64,000 bases of DNA from Streptomyces filipinensis (GCF_014649495.1 NZ_BMTD01000025.1:41783-105782); one strand, 5' to 3'. Positions 16,194-24,800 are shown, numbered from the stretch's first letter. The notes: a model not told the origin generated them from the sequence alone. Numbers and translations: made by a program.

Positions 16194-17483
16194 TCATCCC
16201 TCCCGCGCCGCGGCGCACACCGCTCGCGCGATCCGTGTCACGTCCTCGTCCGTGCAGACGTACGGCGGCATCGTGTAGATCAGGTCGCGGAACGGGCGCA
16301 GCCACACGCCCTCCCGCACGGCGGCCGCGGTGGCCGCGGCCATGTCCACCTCGTGGTCCAGCTGGACGACGCCGATGGCCCCGAGGACGCGGACGTCCCG
16401 TACGCCAGGCAGTTCGCGGGCCGGCGACAGCCCGTCCCACAGGCCCGTCTCGATCCGCTTGACCTCCGCCCGCCAGTCCTGCCCGAGCAGCAGCTCGATG
16501 GAAGCGCAGGCGACGGCCGCCGCCAGCGGGTTGCCCATGAACGTCGGCCCGTGCGCGAGCACCGGCACCTCGCCGCGCGAGATGCCGTCGGCGATCCGCG
16601 CGGTGCACAGCGTGGCGGCCAGCGTCAGATAGCCGCCGGTCAGTGCCTTGCCCACGCACATCACATCCGGGGTGACGCCCGCGTGCTCCGCCGCGAACAG
16701 CGCGCCGGTGCGGCCGAAGCCGGTGGCGATCTCGTCGAACACCAGCAGCACGTCGTGCGCGTCGCACGCCTCGCGCAGCACCCGCAGATACGCGGGGGAG
16801 TGGAAGCGCATCCCGCCCGCGCCCTGCACGACCGGCTCCACGATCACCGCGGCCAGCTCGTCCGCGTGGCGGGCGATCAGTTCGCGCAGCTGGTCGGCGT
16901 ACGACTCCTCGTACTCCGCCGGCGGCGCGTCCGCGAAGACCTGGCGGGGCAGCACGCCGGACCACAGCGCGTGCATGCCGCCCTGGGGGTCGCAGACCGA
17001 CATCGGGTTCCACGTGTCGCCGTGGTAGCCGCCCCGCCAGGTCAGCATCCGCTGCTTGCGGGGCCGTCCGAGTGAGCGCCAGTACTGCAGGCACATCTTC
17101 ACCGCGACCTCGACCGACACCGAACCGGAGTCGGCCAGGAAGACGTGCTCCAGGCCCGCTGGCGACATGTCGACAAGATGCTTCGCGAGCCGCACGGCGG
17201 GCTCGTGCGTGAGCCCGCCGAACATCACATGGCTCATCCGCCCGAGCTGCGCGTGCGCCGCCTCGTTGAGGACCGGGTGGTTGTAGCCGTGGATCGCCGA
17301 CCACCAGGAGGACATGCCGTCCACCAGCTCGCCCGAGCCGTCGGCGAGCCGGAGCCGGACCCCGCTCGCCGACTCCACGACCAGCGGCTCGGCACGGCCG
17401 GGCATCGGGCCGTACGGGTGCCACACATGCCGGCGGTCCAGTTCCAGCAGTTCGGGCACGCTCAGGCCGGGCAGGTCAGGCAT
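16194..17483 (-). CDS. bioA: Adenosylmethionine-8-amino-7-oxononanoate aminotransferase
   Basis: A PLP enzyme that converts KAPA to diaminononanoate with SAM as amino donor. MSSWWSAIHGYNHP near 57 and the PLP-lysine loop VGKALTGGY near 275 identify class III BioA; GPTFMGNPLA near 310 is the conserved dimer-interface Thr loop. ATG at 17483 (429 aa) overlaps the bioB stop as ATGCCTGA, the usual coupling. A GTG at 17507 would add eight residues. Confidence 0.95.
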   Translation of the reverse strand: MPDLPGLSVPELLELDRRHVWHPYGPMPGRAEPLVVESASGVRLRLADGSGELVDGMSSWWSAIHGYNHPVLNEAAHAQLGRMSHVMFGGLTHEPAVRLAKHLVDMSPAGLEHVFLADSGSVSVEVAVKMCLQYWRSLGRPRKQRMLTWRGGYHGDTWNPMSVCDPQGGMHALWSGVLPRQVFADAPPAEYEESYADQLRELIARHADELAAVIVEPVVQGAGGMRFHSPAYLRVLREACDAHDVLLVFDEIATGFGRTGALFAAEHAGVTPDVMCVGKALTGGYLTLAATLCTARIADGISRGEVPVLAHGPTFMGNPLAAAVACASIELLLGQDWRAEVKRIETGLWDGLSPARELPGVRDVRVLGAIGVVQLDHEVDMAAATAAAVREGVWLRPFRDLIYTMPPYVCTDEDVTRIARAVCAAAREG

Positions 17484-18705
17484 TGGGCGCGAGGTCCGTT
17501 CCGGCACCCCGGCGGCGGACCGCCACGAGGTCGGTGCGCGCCTCCTGCGCGGCCGGCGCGCTCGCCGTACCGGCCGTGCCGCACGTGGCAGCCGCCGTAC
17601 CGCACGCGTCCGCGCCCTCGTGCGAGCCGCAGCCCTCGTGCGAGCCGCAGACGGAGCCGCCTCCGGCGCTCCCGCGCGAGCCGCAGCCGCCCGCGGCCTC
17701 GACCCGGTGCTCCGGCAGCGTCACCTCACCGGCGCCCTCCACCTCGAACCCGGCGTCCGCGACCATCTCCAGGTCGGCCTTGCCGGCCTGGCCCTCGCTG
17801 GTCAGGTAGTCGCCGAGGAAGATCGAGTTGGCGAGGTGCAGCGCGAGCGGCTGCATCGTGCGCAGGTGGACCTCGCGGCCGCCCGCGATGCGGACCTCCA
17901 CGTCCGGGCAGACGAACCGGACCATCGCGAGGATCCGCAGGCAGCGCTGCGGGGTGAGGTTCCACTCCTTGGCCAGCGGGGTGCCCTCGAAGGGGATGAG
18001 GAAGTTCACCGGCACCGAGTCCGGGTCCAGGTCGCGCAGCGAGAAGACCACGTCGACCAGGTCCTCGTCGCTCTCGCCCATGCCCGCGATCAGCCCGGAG
18101 CAGGCGGACAGGCCGGCCGCGTGCGCCTTGTTCACCGTGTCCACCCGGTCGGCGTACGTGTGGGTGGTGGTGATGTCCCCGTACGTGGACTCCGAGGTGT
18201 TGAGGTTGTGGTTGTACGCGTCCGCGCCCGCCTCGCGCAGCCGCTCGGCCTGGCCGTCGGAGAGCAGACCGAGGCACGCGCACACCTCGACGGCCTCGTT
18301 CTGCTCCTTGATCGCCTTGATGGTCTCCGAGACCCGGTCGACGTCCCGGTCCGTCGGGCCGCGTCCGCTGGCCACCAGACACACCCGCTTGGCGCCTCCG
18401 GCCAGTCCCGCGGCGGCGGCCTGGGAGGCCTCGTCGGGCTTGAGCCAGGTGTACTTCAGGATGTCGGCCTTGGAGCCGAGCCGCTGGGAGCAGTAGGAGC
18501 AGTCCTCCGGGCACAAGCCGGACTTGAGGTTGACGAGGTAGTTCAGTTTCACGCGGCGGCCGAACCAGTGCCGGCGCACCTTGCCGGCCGCGGCCACCAC
18601 ATCGAGCAGGTCGTCGTCAGAGGTGGCCAGTACGGCGAGTGCTTCCTCGCGGGTCGGCAGCTCGCGCCGAAGCCCCTTGTCCACCAGCGTGTTCAGCAGG
18701 TCCAT
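17476..18705 (-). CDS. bioB: Biotin synthase with Cys/Gly/His-rich C-terminal tail
   Basis: The radical-SAM enzyme that inserts sulfur into dethiobiotin. The 4Fe-4S motif is Cys65-x3-Cys69-x2-Cys72 (GLCPEDCSYCSQR), and YNHNLNTSE plus NFLIPFEGTP follow. ATG 18705 (409 aa, MDLLNTLVDKGLRRELP) was preferred to the upstream in-frame start at 18756. Beyond the normal barrel end (about residue 338) there is a ~70-residue tail with five Cys and two GSHEG repeats, of unknown role; it may bind metal or help cluster supply (inference). It is the first gene of bioBAD, divergent from bioF. Confidence 0.95.
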   Translation of the reverse strand: MDLLNTLVDKGLRRELPTREEALAVLATSDDDLLDVVAAAGKVRRHWFGRRVKLNYLVNLKSGLCPEDCSYCSQRLGSKADILKYTWLKPDEASQAAAAGLAGGAKRVCLVASGRGPTDRDVDRVSETIKAIKEQNEAVEVCACLGLLSDGQAERLREAGADAYNHNLNTSESTYGDITTTHTYADRVDTVNKAHAAGLSACSGLIAGMGESDEDLVDVVFSLRDLDPDSVPVNFLIPFEGTPLAKEWNLTPQRCLRILAMVRFVCPDVEVRIAGGREVHLRTMQPLALHLANSIFLGDYLTSEGQAGKADLEMVADAGFEVEGAGEVTLPEHRVEAAGGCGSRGSAGGGSVCGSHEGCGSHEGADACGTAAATCGTAGTASAPAAQEARTDLVAVRRRGAGTDLAPNA

Positions 18706-18773
18706 GAGGTCCGATCCTGTCCTACGGGGCCGCCCTGGGCCAAGGAGAGTTTGCACAACGGAGACGGATCACC

Positions 18774-18791
18774 GTGTGGGTATTGCCACAC
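18774..18791. promoter_or_regulatory. Candidate operator between bioB and bioF
   Basis: GTGTGG (18774-18779) and CCACAC (18786-18791) form a perfect 6-bp inverted repeat with a 6-bp spacer, midway in the 147-bp region between divergent bioB and bioF. It does not match the BioQ or BirA sites I know. A shared biotin-responsive operator is plausible but unproven. Confidence 0.4.
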
Positions 18792-18852
18792 CCTGGGCGG
18801 CTGGTCGTGCCGCTAGTGTCTGTCCGCTACCTACAAAATCATCGGAGGAGCC

Positions 18853-19980
18853 ATGGCGTTCGGCTGGATCGAGGAGCAGGCGGAGGCGCGTCGCCGCGCC
18901 GGACTGGTACGGACCCTGCGCCCGCGACCGGCCGACTCGCCGCTGCTGGATCTGGCGAGCAACGACTACCTGGGCCTCGCCCACCACCCGGAGGTCACGG
19001 AGGGAGCGGCGGGGGCCGCCCGGGTCTGGGGCGGCGGCTCGACCGGCTCCCGGCTGGTCACCGGCACCACCGAGTTGCACACCGAGCTGGAGCGCGAGCT
19101 GGCCGCGTTCTGCGGCTTCGAGGCCGCGCTGGTCTTCTCCTCCGGATACGCCGCGAACCTGGCCGCGGTCACGGCACTCGGCCCGCACGGCTCGCTGATC
19201 GTCTCCGACGCGGGCAACCACGCCTCGCTCATCGACGGCTGCCGGCTCGCCCGCGGCGAGAGGCAGGTCGTCGGGCACGCCGACCCGGAGGCGGTGCGCA
19301 AGGCCCTGGCCGGTCATCAGGGACCGGCGATCGTCGTCTCCGACACGGTGTTCTCGGTCGACGGTGACCGGGCGCCGCTGGCCGAGCTGGCCGAGGCGTG
19401 CCGGGAGCACGGCGCGGGACTGGTCGTGGACGACGCGCACGGGCTCGGGGTGCTGGGCGACGGCGGCCGGGGCGCGCCGCAGGCGGCGGGGCTGGCCGGC
19501 GCCGCGGACGTGGTGGTCACGGCCACCCTGTCCAAGTCGCTGGGCAGTCAGGGCGGAGTGGTGCTCGGCCCGGCGCGCGTCATCGACCACCTGGTCAACG
19601 CGGCGCGGACCTTCATCTTCGACACGGGCCTGGCCCCCGCCGCGGCCGGCGCCGCGCTCGCGGCCCTGCGGCTGCTCGTCCGCGAACCGCAGCGGGCGGC
19701 GCGCGCCCGTGAGGTGGCCGCGGAACTGCACGCACGGCTGACCGCCGCGGGTCTGGAAGCGGTACGTCCGGACGCCGCGGTGGTCTCCGTGCGGGCTCCG
19801 TCCCCGGAACAGGCCGTGCGCTGGGCGGCGGACTGCCGTACGGCAGGGCTGGCCGTGGGCTGCTTCCGTCCTCCCTCCGTGCCCGACGGCATCTCACGGC
19901 TGCGGCTGACCGCCCGCGCGGACCTGTCCGGGGCCGAGATCGAACGCGCTGTACGTGTGATCGGCGAAACGCGACCATGA
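18853..19980 (+). CDS. bioF: 8-amino-7-oxononanoate synthase
   Basis: A PLP-dependent alpha-oxoamine synthase that condenses pimeloyl thioester with alanine, the first ring-building step of biotin synthesis. LASNDYLGL near 33, the HGLG segment with Asp of the PLP pocket (VVDDAHGLGVLG near 193) and the PLP-lysine region TATLSKSLGSQGG near 223 are diagnostic. ATG 18853 is preceded by GGAGGAG. It is divergent from bioBAD, which supplies the later steps. Confidence 0.95.
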   Translation: MAFGWIEEQAEARRRAGLVRTLRPRPADSPLLDLASNDYLGLAHHPEVTEGAAGAARVWGGGSTGSRLVTGTTELHTELERELAAFCGFEAALVFSSGYAANLAAVTALGPHGSLIVSDAGNHASLIDGCRLARGERQVVGHADPEAVRKALAGHQGPAIVVSDTVFSVDGDRAPLAELAEACREHGAGLVVDDAHGLGVLGDGGRGAPQAAGLAGAADVVVTATLSKSLGSQGGVVLGPARVIDHLVNAARTFIFDTGLAPAAAGAALAALRLLVREPQRAARAREVAAELHARLTAAGLEAVRPDAAVVSVRAPSPEQAVRWAADCRTAGLAVGCFRPPSVPDGISRLRLTARADLSGAEIERAVRVIGETRP

Positions 19981-20022
19981 GTCGGCGTGACACGGCCGTG
20001 CTGCGCGCGTGGTCGTCTTCGG

Positions 20023-20244
20023 TCAGAGGGCGGTGAGGAACCCGCTCCAGCTCTCGGCGGTGAAGAGGAGTGCGGGTCCGGCCGGACGCTTGGAGTCGCG
20101 TACGGCGAGCCGTCCGGCCCAGGGGCCGGATCGCGGCCGGGCCGTCTCCACGCAGTTGTTGGCTCCCGTGCTGTAGCTGCTGCGCAGCCAGCACACGTCG
20201 TGCAGGTCGGTACTGGCAGGGACGTTCCGAGGCAGTGCTGACAT
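20023..20244 (-). CDS. DUF397 protein of a WhiJ-like module
   Basis: 73 residues. WLRSSYSTGANNCVETA and VAVRDSK-type segments (LAVRDSKRPAGPALLFT) are the hallmark of DUF397, ending WSGFLTAL. DUF397 proteins nearly always lie beside a DUF5753 helix-turn-helix regulator in Streptomyces and are thought to modulate it, as in whiJ- and bldB-like loci. ATG 20244 has GGAGG upstream and lies 9 nt after the regulator's stop, so the two are co-transcribed. Confidence 0.92.
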   Translation of the reverse strand: MSALPRNVPASTDLHDVCWLRSSYSTGANNCVETARPRSGPWAGRLAVRDSKRPAGPALLFTAESWSGFLTAL

Positions 20245-20253
20245 GGTGCCTCC

Positions 20254-21114
20254 TTACGCGCCGTCACCTATCCCGGCGATGTAATCCAACGTGTCCTCGG
20301 GCGAAAGAGCGTGCATCCGAAGGGTGTCGAAGGCCTCCGAGTAGGCCATGAGGTCTTCTTTCCGCTCCAGGTAGAGGCTACTCGTCAACTGGTCGAGAAC
20401 AACCACGTCCAGATCAGAAGTGCTCGGAAATGAGAAGATAACGAAAGGCCCGGTGAGGCCGACATGCGCTCCCGAGCCGAAGGGCAGCACCTGCAGCCTC
20501 ACCTGGGGCAGCCGGGCCGCCTCCGTGAGCCGCTCCAGCTGCCGGTTCATCACCTCGGGGCCGCCCACCTCGCGGCGCAGCACCGCCTCGTCCAGCACCG
20601 CGCACAGGGTCAGCGGCGGGTCGGCGCGGAGCACGTCCTGCCTGGCCAGCCGCACCTCCACCAGCGCGTCCAGGCGTTCCTCGTCGAGGCCCTTCACGGC
20701 AGCCCGGGTGACCGCGCGGGCGTACTCGGGGGTCTGCAGCAGACCGGGTACGACCGTGGTCTCCAGCGTGCGCATCGCGCTCGCCTGCGACTCCAGGCTG
20801 ATGAAGTCGCGGTACGTGGACGGCAGCACCCCGCGGTAGGCGTGCCACCAGCGGTACCGGTCTCCGGCGCCCTCGGAGCCCGCCAGCATCAGCAGCAACT
20901 CGCGCAGCTGTTCGTCCTGGACCTCGTAGGCGTCCAGGAGTAACCGCACATCGGCTGGTTTCACGCCGCTGGCACCGGTCTCGATACGGCTCACCTTCGA
21001 CTGGTGCCAGCCGACCAGCCGGGCGGCCTCACCGCTCGTGAACCCGGCGCCGGTCCGTAGCGTGCGCAGTTCGGCGCCCAATTTGCGACGGCGGACTGCC
21101 GGCCCGTTCTGCAT
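20254..21114 (-). CDS. Helix-turn-helix regulator, Scr1/WhiJ type (DUF5753)
   Basis: 286 residues. An XRE-type HTH occupies about residues 11-65 (LGAELRTLRTGAGFTSGEAA, then WHQSKVSRIETG), followed by the ~180-residue DUF5753 domain (VVPGLLQTPEYARAV near 115, VLPFGSGAHVGLTGPF near 205). Such regulators control differentiation or antibiotic production with a small DUF397 partner and often an anti-sigma-like ATPase, all present here. Its divergent partner starts at 21329; an AT-rich dyad lies between. Confidence 0.93.
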   Translation of the reverse strand: MQNGPAVRRRKLGAELRTLRTGAGFTSGEAARLVGWHQSKVSRIETGASGVKPADVRLLLDAYEVQDEQLRELLLMLAGSEGAGDRYRWWHAYRGVLPSTYRDFISLESQASAMRTLETTVVPGLLQTPEYARAVTRAAVKGLDEERLDALVEVRLARQDVLRADPPLTLCAVLDEAVLRREVGGPEVMNRQLERLTEAARLPQVRLQVLPFGSGAHVGLTGPFVIFSFPSTSDLDVVVLDQLTSSLYLERKEDLMAYSEAFDTLRMHALSPEDTLDYIAGIGDGA

Positions 21115-21185
21115 GGGCTCCTCCTTACTCCTTCCGGGCCGCCCAAATACGGTCTCGCGTCGCAGAGTTCACCGCTTCGGGCGAC

Positions 21186-21201
21186 AGATATATGCATATC
21201 T
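21186..21201. promoter_or_regulatory. AT-rich dyad in divergent regulatory region
   Basis: AGATAT-ATGC-ATATCT is an inverted repeat with 6-bp arms, strikingly AT-rich for this genome. It lies between the WhiJ-like regulator (start 21114) and the ATPase (start 21329). It could be the regulator's operator or overlap a -10 region; inference only. Confidence 0.4.
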
Positions 21202-21328
21202 TGGTGGATCGCTCCCCGTGACCGGCCCGGTGATGGCAGTCTGACGAGCAAGCACCAGTCCGGGACCGTACTCGAACCATCCGCTCCGTGTCGGACTGCG
21301 GTCCCGTGGGAAAAAGGACGACGTCGCC

Positions 21329-21787
21329 ATGGCAGACCATCTGGAAGCATCCGTCACTCTGCCGAGCGATCCCGCCTCGGTGTCCGCCGCCCGCTCCTAT
21401 GTCGTGGGCACGCTTGAGGAGTGGGGCCTGCCGGCGAACACCGACGTGGCCGACACCGTGCGGCTCATCGTCTCCGAACTCGCCACGAACGCCGTACAGC
21501 ACACCTTCGGCCAGTCACCCACCTTCACGGTCGACATCGCGCTGGACCGTGACGAACATCTGCGCATCGGCGTCACGGACAGCCATCCCCGATTCCCGAA
21601 GAGACTGCCCGCGGCGGTTCAGCAGGACAACGGCCGAGGCATGGTCATCATCCGCTGGCTCACCGCCGAGTGCGGCGGCAGGCTCCGCGTCCGCCCCACG
21701 CGCGAGGGCGGCAAGACGGTCTCCATCGAACTGCCCTGGACCCTCCCGGCCGAGCCGGTCGGGGCAGGGGGCCCGCAGGAGCCGTAG
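21329..21787 (+). CDS. ATP-binding protein, RsbW/AbaA-like (HATPase_c_2)
   Basis: 152 residues with a GHKL ATPase fold of the anti-sigma-factor type. The N box is LIVSELATNAVQHTF (near 48-62), the G1 box IGVTDSHPRFP (near 86) and the G2 region NGRGMVIIRWLTAECG (near 107). In Streptomyces such proteins pair with WhiJ/DUF397 modules; some act as anti-sigma or ATP-binding regulators. It is divergent from the regulator, forming a three-gene module (21329, 20254, 20023). Confidence 0.9.
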   Translation: MADHLEASVTLPSDPASVSAARSYVVGTLEEWGLPANTDVADTVRLIVSELATNAVQHTFGQSPTFTVDIALDRDEHLRIGVTDSHPRFPKRLPAAVQQDNGRGMVIIRWLTAECGGRLRVRPTREGGKTVSIELPWTLPAEPVGAGGPQEP

Positions 21788-22540
21788 CCCTCCGGGCGGG
21801 GGCGGGGCTGGTGCGGTCCCCTTTCGCTGTGGGGCGGTGTGGAGCGGTGTGGGGCGGACCCGGGCGACGGGGCTCCGGCGGCGGGGCCGGTGACAGTGAC
21901 CGGGTGGTGCGAGGGAGCGGGCGGCTGCGGTCTGGTGGCGAGACCGGCGGCTGACGCGCCGGTGGCGAGGGGCCTGGAACGGCGGGCGCTGCCGTGCGTT
22001 GTCGCCGGAAGCGGGCTGGATGGCGGGGCGGGTGGTTGACGGGGCCGAGGGGTGATGGGCCGGGCGGTGAGGGGCTCGGGGCGGTGGGAGTGGCGGCGGG
22101 TCGGAGCGGGTGGGGAGGGGCTTGGGGCGGTGGGGCTCGCGATGACGGGCCGGGGTGGGCTGAGCGTGTGGAGCGGTCGGCTCCGAGGCCCCTTCGGCGG
22201 TGAGGTGACACAGCCGGGACGCTCGTCGACGTCTGGTCCGCCCGGCGGAAGTGCTCTCGCAGCGGGGCCGGACGGTGTGTCCCGGCACTCCAGGCCCGTC
22301 CAGCGGCCTGCTCGGCGCCGTACGCGCTCCGGTCCGCCCATGCCTGGGCGCAGGGGCCCTCACGGACCGTCAGGCCCGGTACCGCGCGCCGTGACGCCGG
22401 CGGTGGGGGAAGGGCCGCCTGCCCACGAAGCTCGGTGCCGGCGTTCGGACGTCACAGGCTTTCAGCCGCCGTCCGGCAGCGGCTTCCCGCACGCGGTCGC
22501 GTCGGGCCTCGTGTCCTGGCCGCGACGCTCATCCCCCGGC
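21788..22540. other. G-rich spacer without recognised gene
   Basis: About 750 bp of purine-biased, G-rich sequence on the + strand (short motifs GTGGGGCGG and GAGGGGCTTGGGGCGG recur near 21830-21850 and 22070-22130). Frames are open on both strands, but the products are Arg/Pro/Gly-rich without any family resemblance or ribosome binding sites. I see no gene, RNA or clear tandem period here. Confidence 0.5.
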
Positions 22541-23464
22541 TCAGGCCCCCGCGGAGCGGCCCGCTCGGCCGAACGCGCCCCGGAGCAGCGCCCGGAAGGC
22601 GTCCGCGGCCGGCGACGTCTCGTCCGCGCGGTGGGCCACCGAGATCGTGCGGTGCAGGCGGCCCGCCTCCAGGGGCCGTACCCCGACCGGCGTGGCCGCC
22701 GTGCGGGCCACCATCTCCGGGACCACCGCCACACCGATCCCCGCGCTGACAAGGGCGCACACCACGGCGTACCCGGGCGTCGGCACCAGCAGCGCCGGTG
22801 TGGCGCCCGCGGCGGACAGCAGGGCCTCGATCTGCCGTCGGGCCGCATGCTGCGGCGCCATGCTGATCAGTGGCTGTCCGGCCAGCTCGGCCAGTGGCAG
22901 CCGCGAGGAGGTGCTGCTCAGCGCGTGGCCTGGCGCGGTCACCAGGACCAGTTCCTCCACCAGGACCGGCTCCAGCCGCACCGACGACGGCACGGGAACG
23001 GGCTCGGCCGGGTGGTAGGTGTGGGTCAGCGCCAGGTCCACCTCGCCGGCCGCCACCGCCGTGACCCCGGCCGGGGGGTCGTAGTCCGCGACCGACAGCG
23101 TCACGTCCGGATGCGCCCGGCGGAACGCGCTCAGCGCCGGCGGCAGCAGATGCACCCCGGCGGTCGGGAAGGTGCCGAGCCGCAGCGCCCCGCCGGTGAG
23201 TCCGGTCAGCCGCGCCAGTTCGTGCCGGGCCTGCTGGAGTTCGTCCAGCACCCGCCGGGCGCGGGCCACCAGCAGCTCGCCCGCCTCGGTCAGCCGGGCC
23301 CCGCGGTGGTGGCGGACCAGCAGGACCGTGCCCGCCTCCCGCTCCAGCTTGGCCAGCTGCTGGGAGAGGGCGGGCGGTGTGTAGCCGAGCCGGTCGGCCG
23401 CCCGGGTGATCGAGCCGGCCTCCGCCACGGCCACGAGCGCCGCCAGCCGAGTGGGGTCGTACAT
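22541..23464 (-). CDS. LysR-family transcriptional regulator
   Basis: 307 residues. The winged helix at residues 1-60 (TRLAALVAVAEAGSITRAAD, then PPALSQQLAKLEREAG) is followed by a periplasmic-binding-type effector domain (about 90-295). It is divergent from a LysE exporter, the classic arrangement in which the LysR protein activates the exporter in response to an amino acid. The operator-like dyad at 23475-23488 lies between them, a short distance from both starts. Confidence 0.94.
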   Translation of the reverse strand: MYDPTRLAALVAVAEAGSITRAADRLGYTPPALSQQLAKLEREAGTVLLVRHHRGARLTEAGELLVARARRVLDELQQARHELARLTGLTGGALRLGTFPTAGVHLLPPALSAFRRAHPDVTLSVADYDPPAGVTAVAAGEVDLALTHTYHPAEPVPVPSSVRLEPVLVEELVLVTAPGHALSSTSSRLPLAELAGQPLISMAPQHAARRQIEALLSAAGATPALLVPTPGYAVVCALVSAGIGVAVVPEMVARTAATPVGVRPLEAGRLHRTISVAHRADETSPAADAFRALLRGAFGRAGRSAGA

Positions 23465-23474
23465 GCAACCAGAC

Positions 23475-23488
23475 TAAAGCAATGCTTA
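23475..23488. promoter_or_regulatory. LysR-type operator candidate
   Basis: TAAAGCAATGCTTA contains the perfect palindrome AAGCA-A-TGCTT (23477-23487), 11 bp from the LysR start (23464) and about 60 bp upstream of lysE (23548). It has the T-N11-A form expected of LysR binding sites. Confidence 0.6.
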
Positions 23489-23547
23489 TGGCTCCCCGCA
23501 GGGATTCGAAATACCTGCTGAAGGCTCACGCGAGGCAGGCTGGCCGC

Positions 23548-24165
23548 ATGGACGGACAGCTCATCGCCTTCACCGGGATCGCCGCCGGACTCGTCGCCAT
23601 CCCCGGCGCCGACTTCACCGTGGTCGTACGCAACGCCCTCGTCTCACGCCGGGCCGGCGCGGTGTGCGGGCTCGGCATCGCGGGCGGACTCCTGGTGCAC
23701 ACCACCTTGGCGGTGGCCGGGGTCGCGGCCGTCCTGGTCGCCGTGCCCGCGCTGTTCGGTGCGCTGCAGCTGCTGGGCGGCGCCTACGTGCTGCAGCTGG
23801 GGGTGCGCAGCCTGTGGGAGCTGCGACGGCCCGCCCGAACGTCCGAGGAGGCCGCGGCCGGGGCCGGGCATCCGCTCCGGCAGGGCTTCGTCACCAACGT
23901 CCTCAACCCGAAGGCCTCGTTGACCTTCCTCAGTCTCCTGCCGCAGTTCGTGCCCGCGGGGAGCCCCGCGCTGCCCCGGACGCTGCTGCTCGCACTGATC
24001 GTGTGTGCGCTGGCGCTGGTGTGGTTCCAGGCGGTCGCGCTGCTGGTGGACCGGCTGGGCGGGTGGCTGCGCCGGCCCCGGGCCGCCCGTGGGCTCCAGG
24101 CGGGCACCGGGGTGGCGCTGGCGGTGCTGGGAGCGGCCCTGCTGCTGGAGCCGCTCCTGTCCTGA
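23548..24165 (+). CDS. LysE-family amino-acid/metabolite exporter
   Basis: 205 residues, six hydrophobic segments. The conserved start GLVAIPGADFTVVVRNALVS (near residue 11, RhtB/LysE-like PGP variant) and GFVTNVLNPKASLTFLSLLP near 115 are typical of the family. ATG 23548 (MDGQLIAFTGIAAG) was chosen over the in-frame 23482 start because the family N-terminus begins there. The divergent LysR regulator is likely its activator. Confidence 0.92.
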   Translation: MDGQLIAFTGIAAGLVAIPGADFTVVVRNALVSRRAGAVCGLGIAGGLLVHTTLAVAGVAAVLVAVPALFGALQLLGGAYVLQLGVRSLWELRRPARTSEEAAAGAGHPLRQGFVTNVLNPKASLTFLSLLPQFVPAGSPALPRTLLLALIVCALALVWFQAVALLVDRLGGWLRRPRAARGLQAGTGVALAVLGAALLLEPLLS

Positions 24166-24172
24166 CGACGGG

Positions 24173-24646
24173 TCAGTTCACCCTGCCGTACCAGACGCTC
24201 TTGGTCCAGATCTTCTGGAGCCTCACCACGTCCCCGGTCCTCGGCGCGTGCCAGATCTTCCCGTGGCCGGCGTAGATGCCGACGTGGTAGACGCTGGAAC
24301 CCGAGTGGAAGAAGACCAGGTCACCGGCCTTGCGGCCGCCGGCCGAGATGTGGTGCGTCTTGTTGTACTGCTGGGCTGCGGTACGCGGCAGGCTCTTGCC
24401 CGCCTTCTTGAACGAATAGAGCGTCAGCCCCGAGCAGTCGAAGCGGTGCGGCCCCGTGGCCCCCCACTGGTACGGGGCCCCCTTCTTGGAGGCCGCGACC
24501 TGCAGTGCTTTTGTCGCGAGAGTCGCGGCCGAGGCGTCGGTGGCGAGACCGGGCACCGCGATCGAGCCGCCGACGGCGGCAAGGGTGAGGGCCGAGGCCG
24601 TGCCGGCCCGGGCCATGAGCGACGGGACACGATTCAGCGCAGTCAT
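24173..24646 (-). CDS. Secreted NlpC/P60 peptidoglycan hydrolase
   Basis: 157 residues: a signal peptide (MTALNRVPSLMARAGTASAL..., cleavage near ATDASA, residue ~40) and one NlpC/P60 domain. The catalytic Cys is in FDCSGL, with His in YHVGIYAG and the third residue in WHAPRTG. These enzymes cut D-Glu-mDAP-type peptide links in cell wall. ATG 24646 was chosen because the signal peptide starts there and AAGGG lies upstream; an upstream frame to 24814 is the riboswitch leader. Expression is probably set by the c-di-AMP riboswitch immediately 5'. Confidence 0.93.
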   Translation of the reverse strand: MTALNRVPSLMARAGTASALTLAAVGGSIAVPGLATDASAATLATKALQVAASKKGAPYQWGATGPHRFDCSGLTLYSFKKAGKSLPRTAAQQYNKTHHISAGGRKAGDLVFFHSGSSVYHVGIYAGHGKIWHAPRTGDVVRLQKIWTKSVWYGRVN

Positions 24647-24654
24647 GCGCAACC

Positions 24655-24800
24655 CTTCGTCAGCCGCCTGTGAAGGATGACCTGTCGGATTCGGGCTGGC
24701 GAAGTTGCCCGGCCGCGATGCGGCTTCACCCCAAGGGCTGCTCGGAACCTCCGGCCGTCTGTGACGTACAGACGAACATCCGTTCCGGCGACCCGTCTTG
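24655..24800 (-). ncRNA. c-di-AMP riboswitch (ydaO/yuaA family)
   Basis: Read on the minus strand, the leader has the ydaO landmarks in order: a CGCCGGAAC start, a variable hairpin (GTCTGTACGTCACAGAC), GGCCGGAGGTTCCGAGCAG, then GGGGTGAAGCCGC, a CGGGCAACTTCGCC arm, and AGCCCGAATCCGACAG followed by TCACAGGCGGCTGACGAAGG just before the start codon. Streptomyces cell-wall hydrolase genes (for example rpfA) are known to carry this switch, which turns expression off when c-di-AMP is high. The coordinates are estimates from the motif positions. Confidence 0.88.

Noticed and set aside
21619..22363. Large Pro/Ser-rich frames on the minus strand of the G-rich spacer
   Set aside because: Several frames are open at once, an effect of base composition; none shows a motif or ribosome site.
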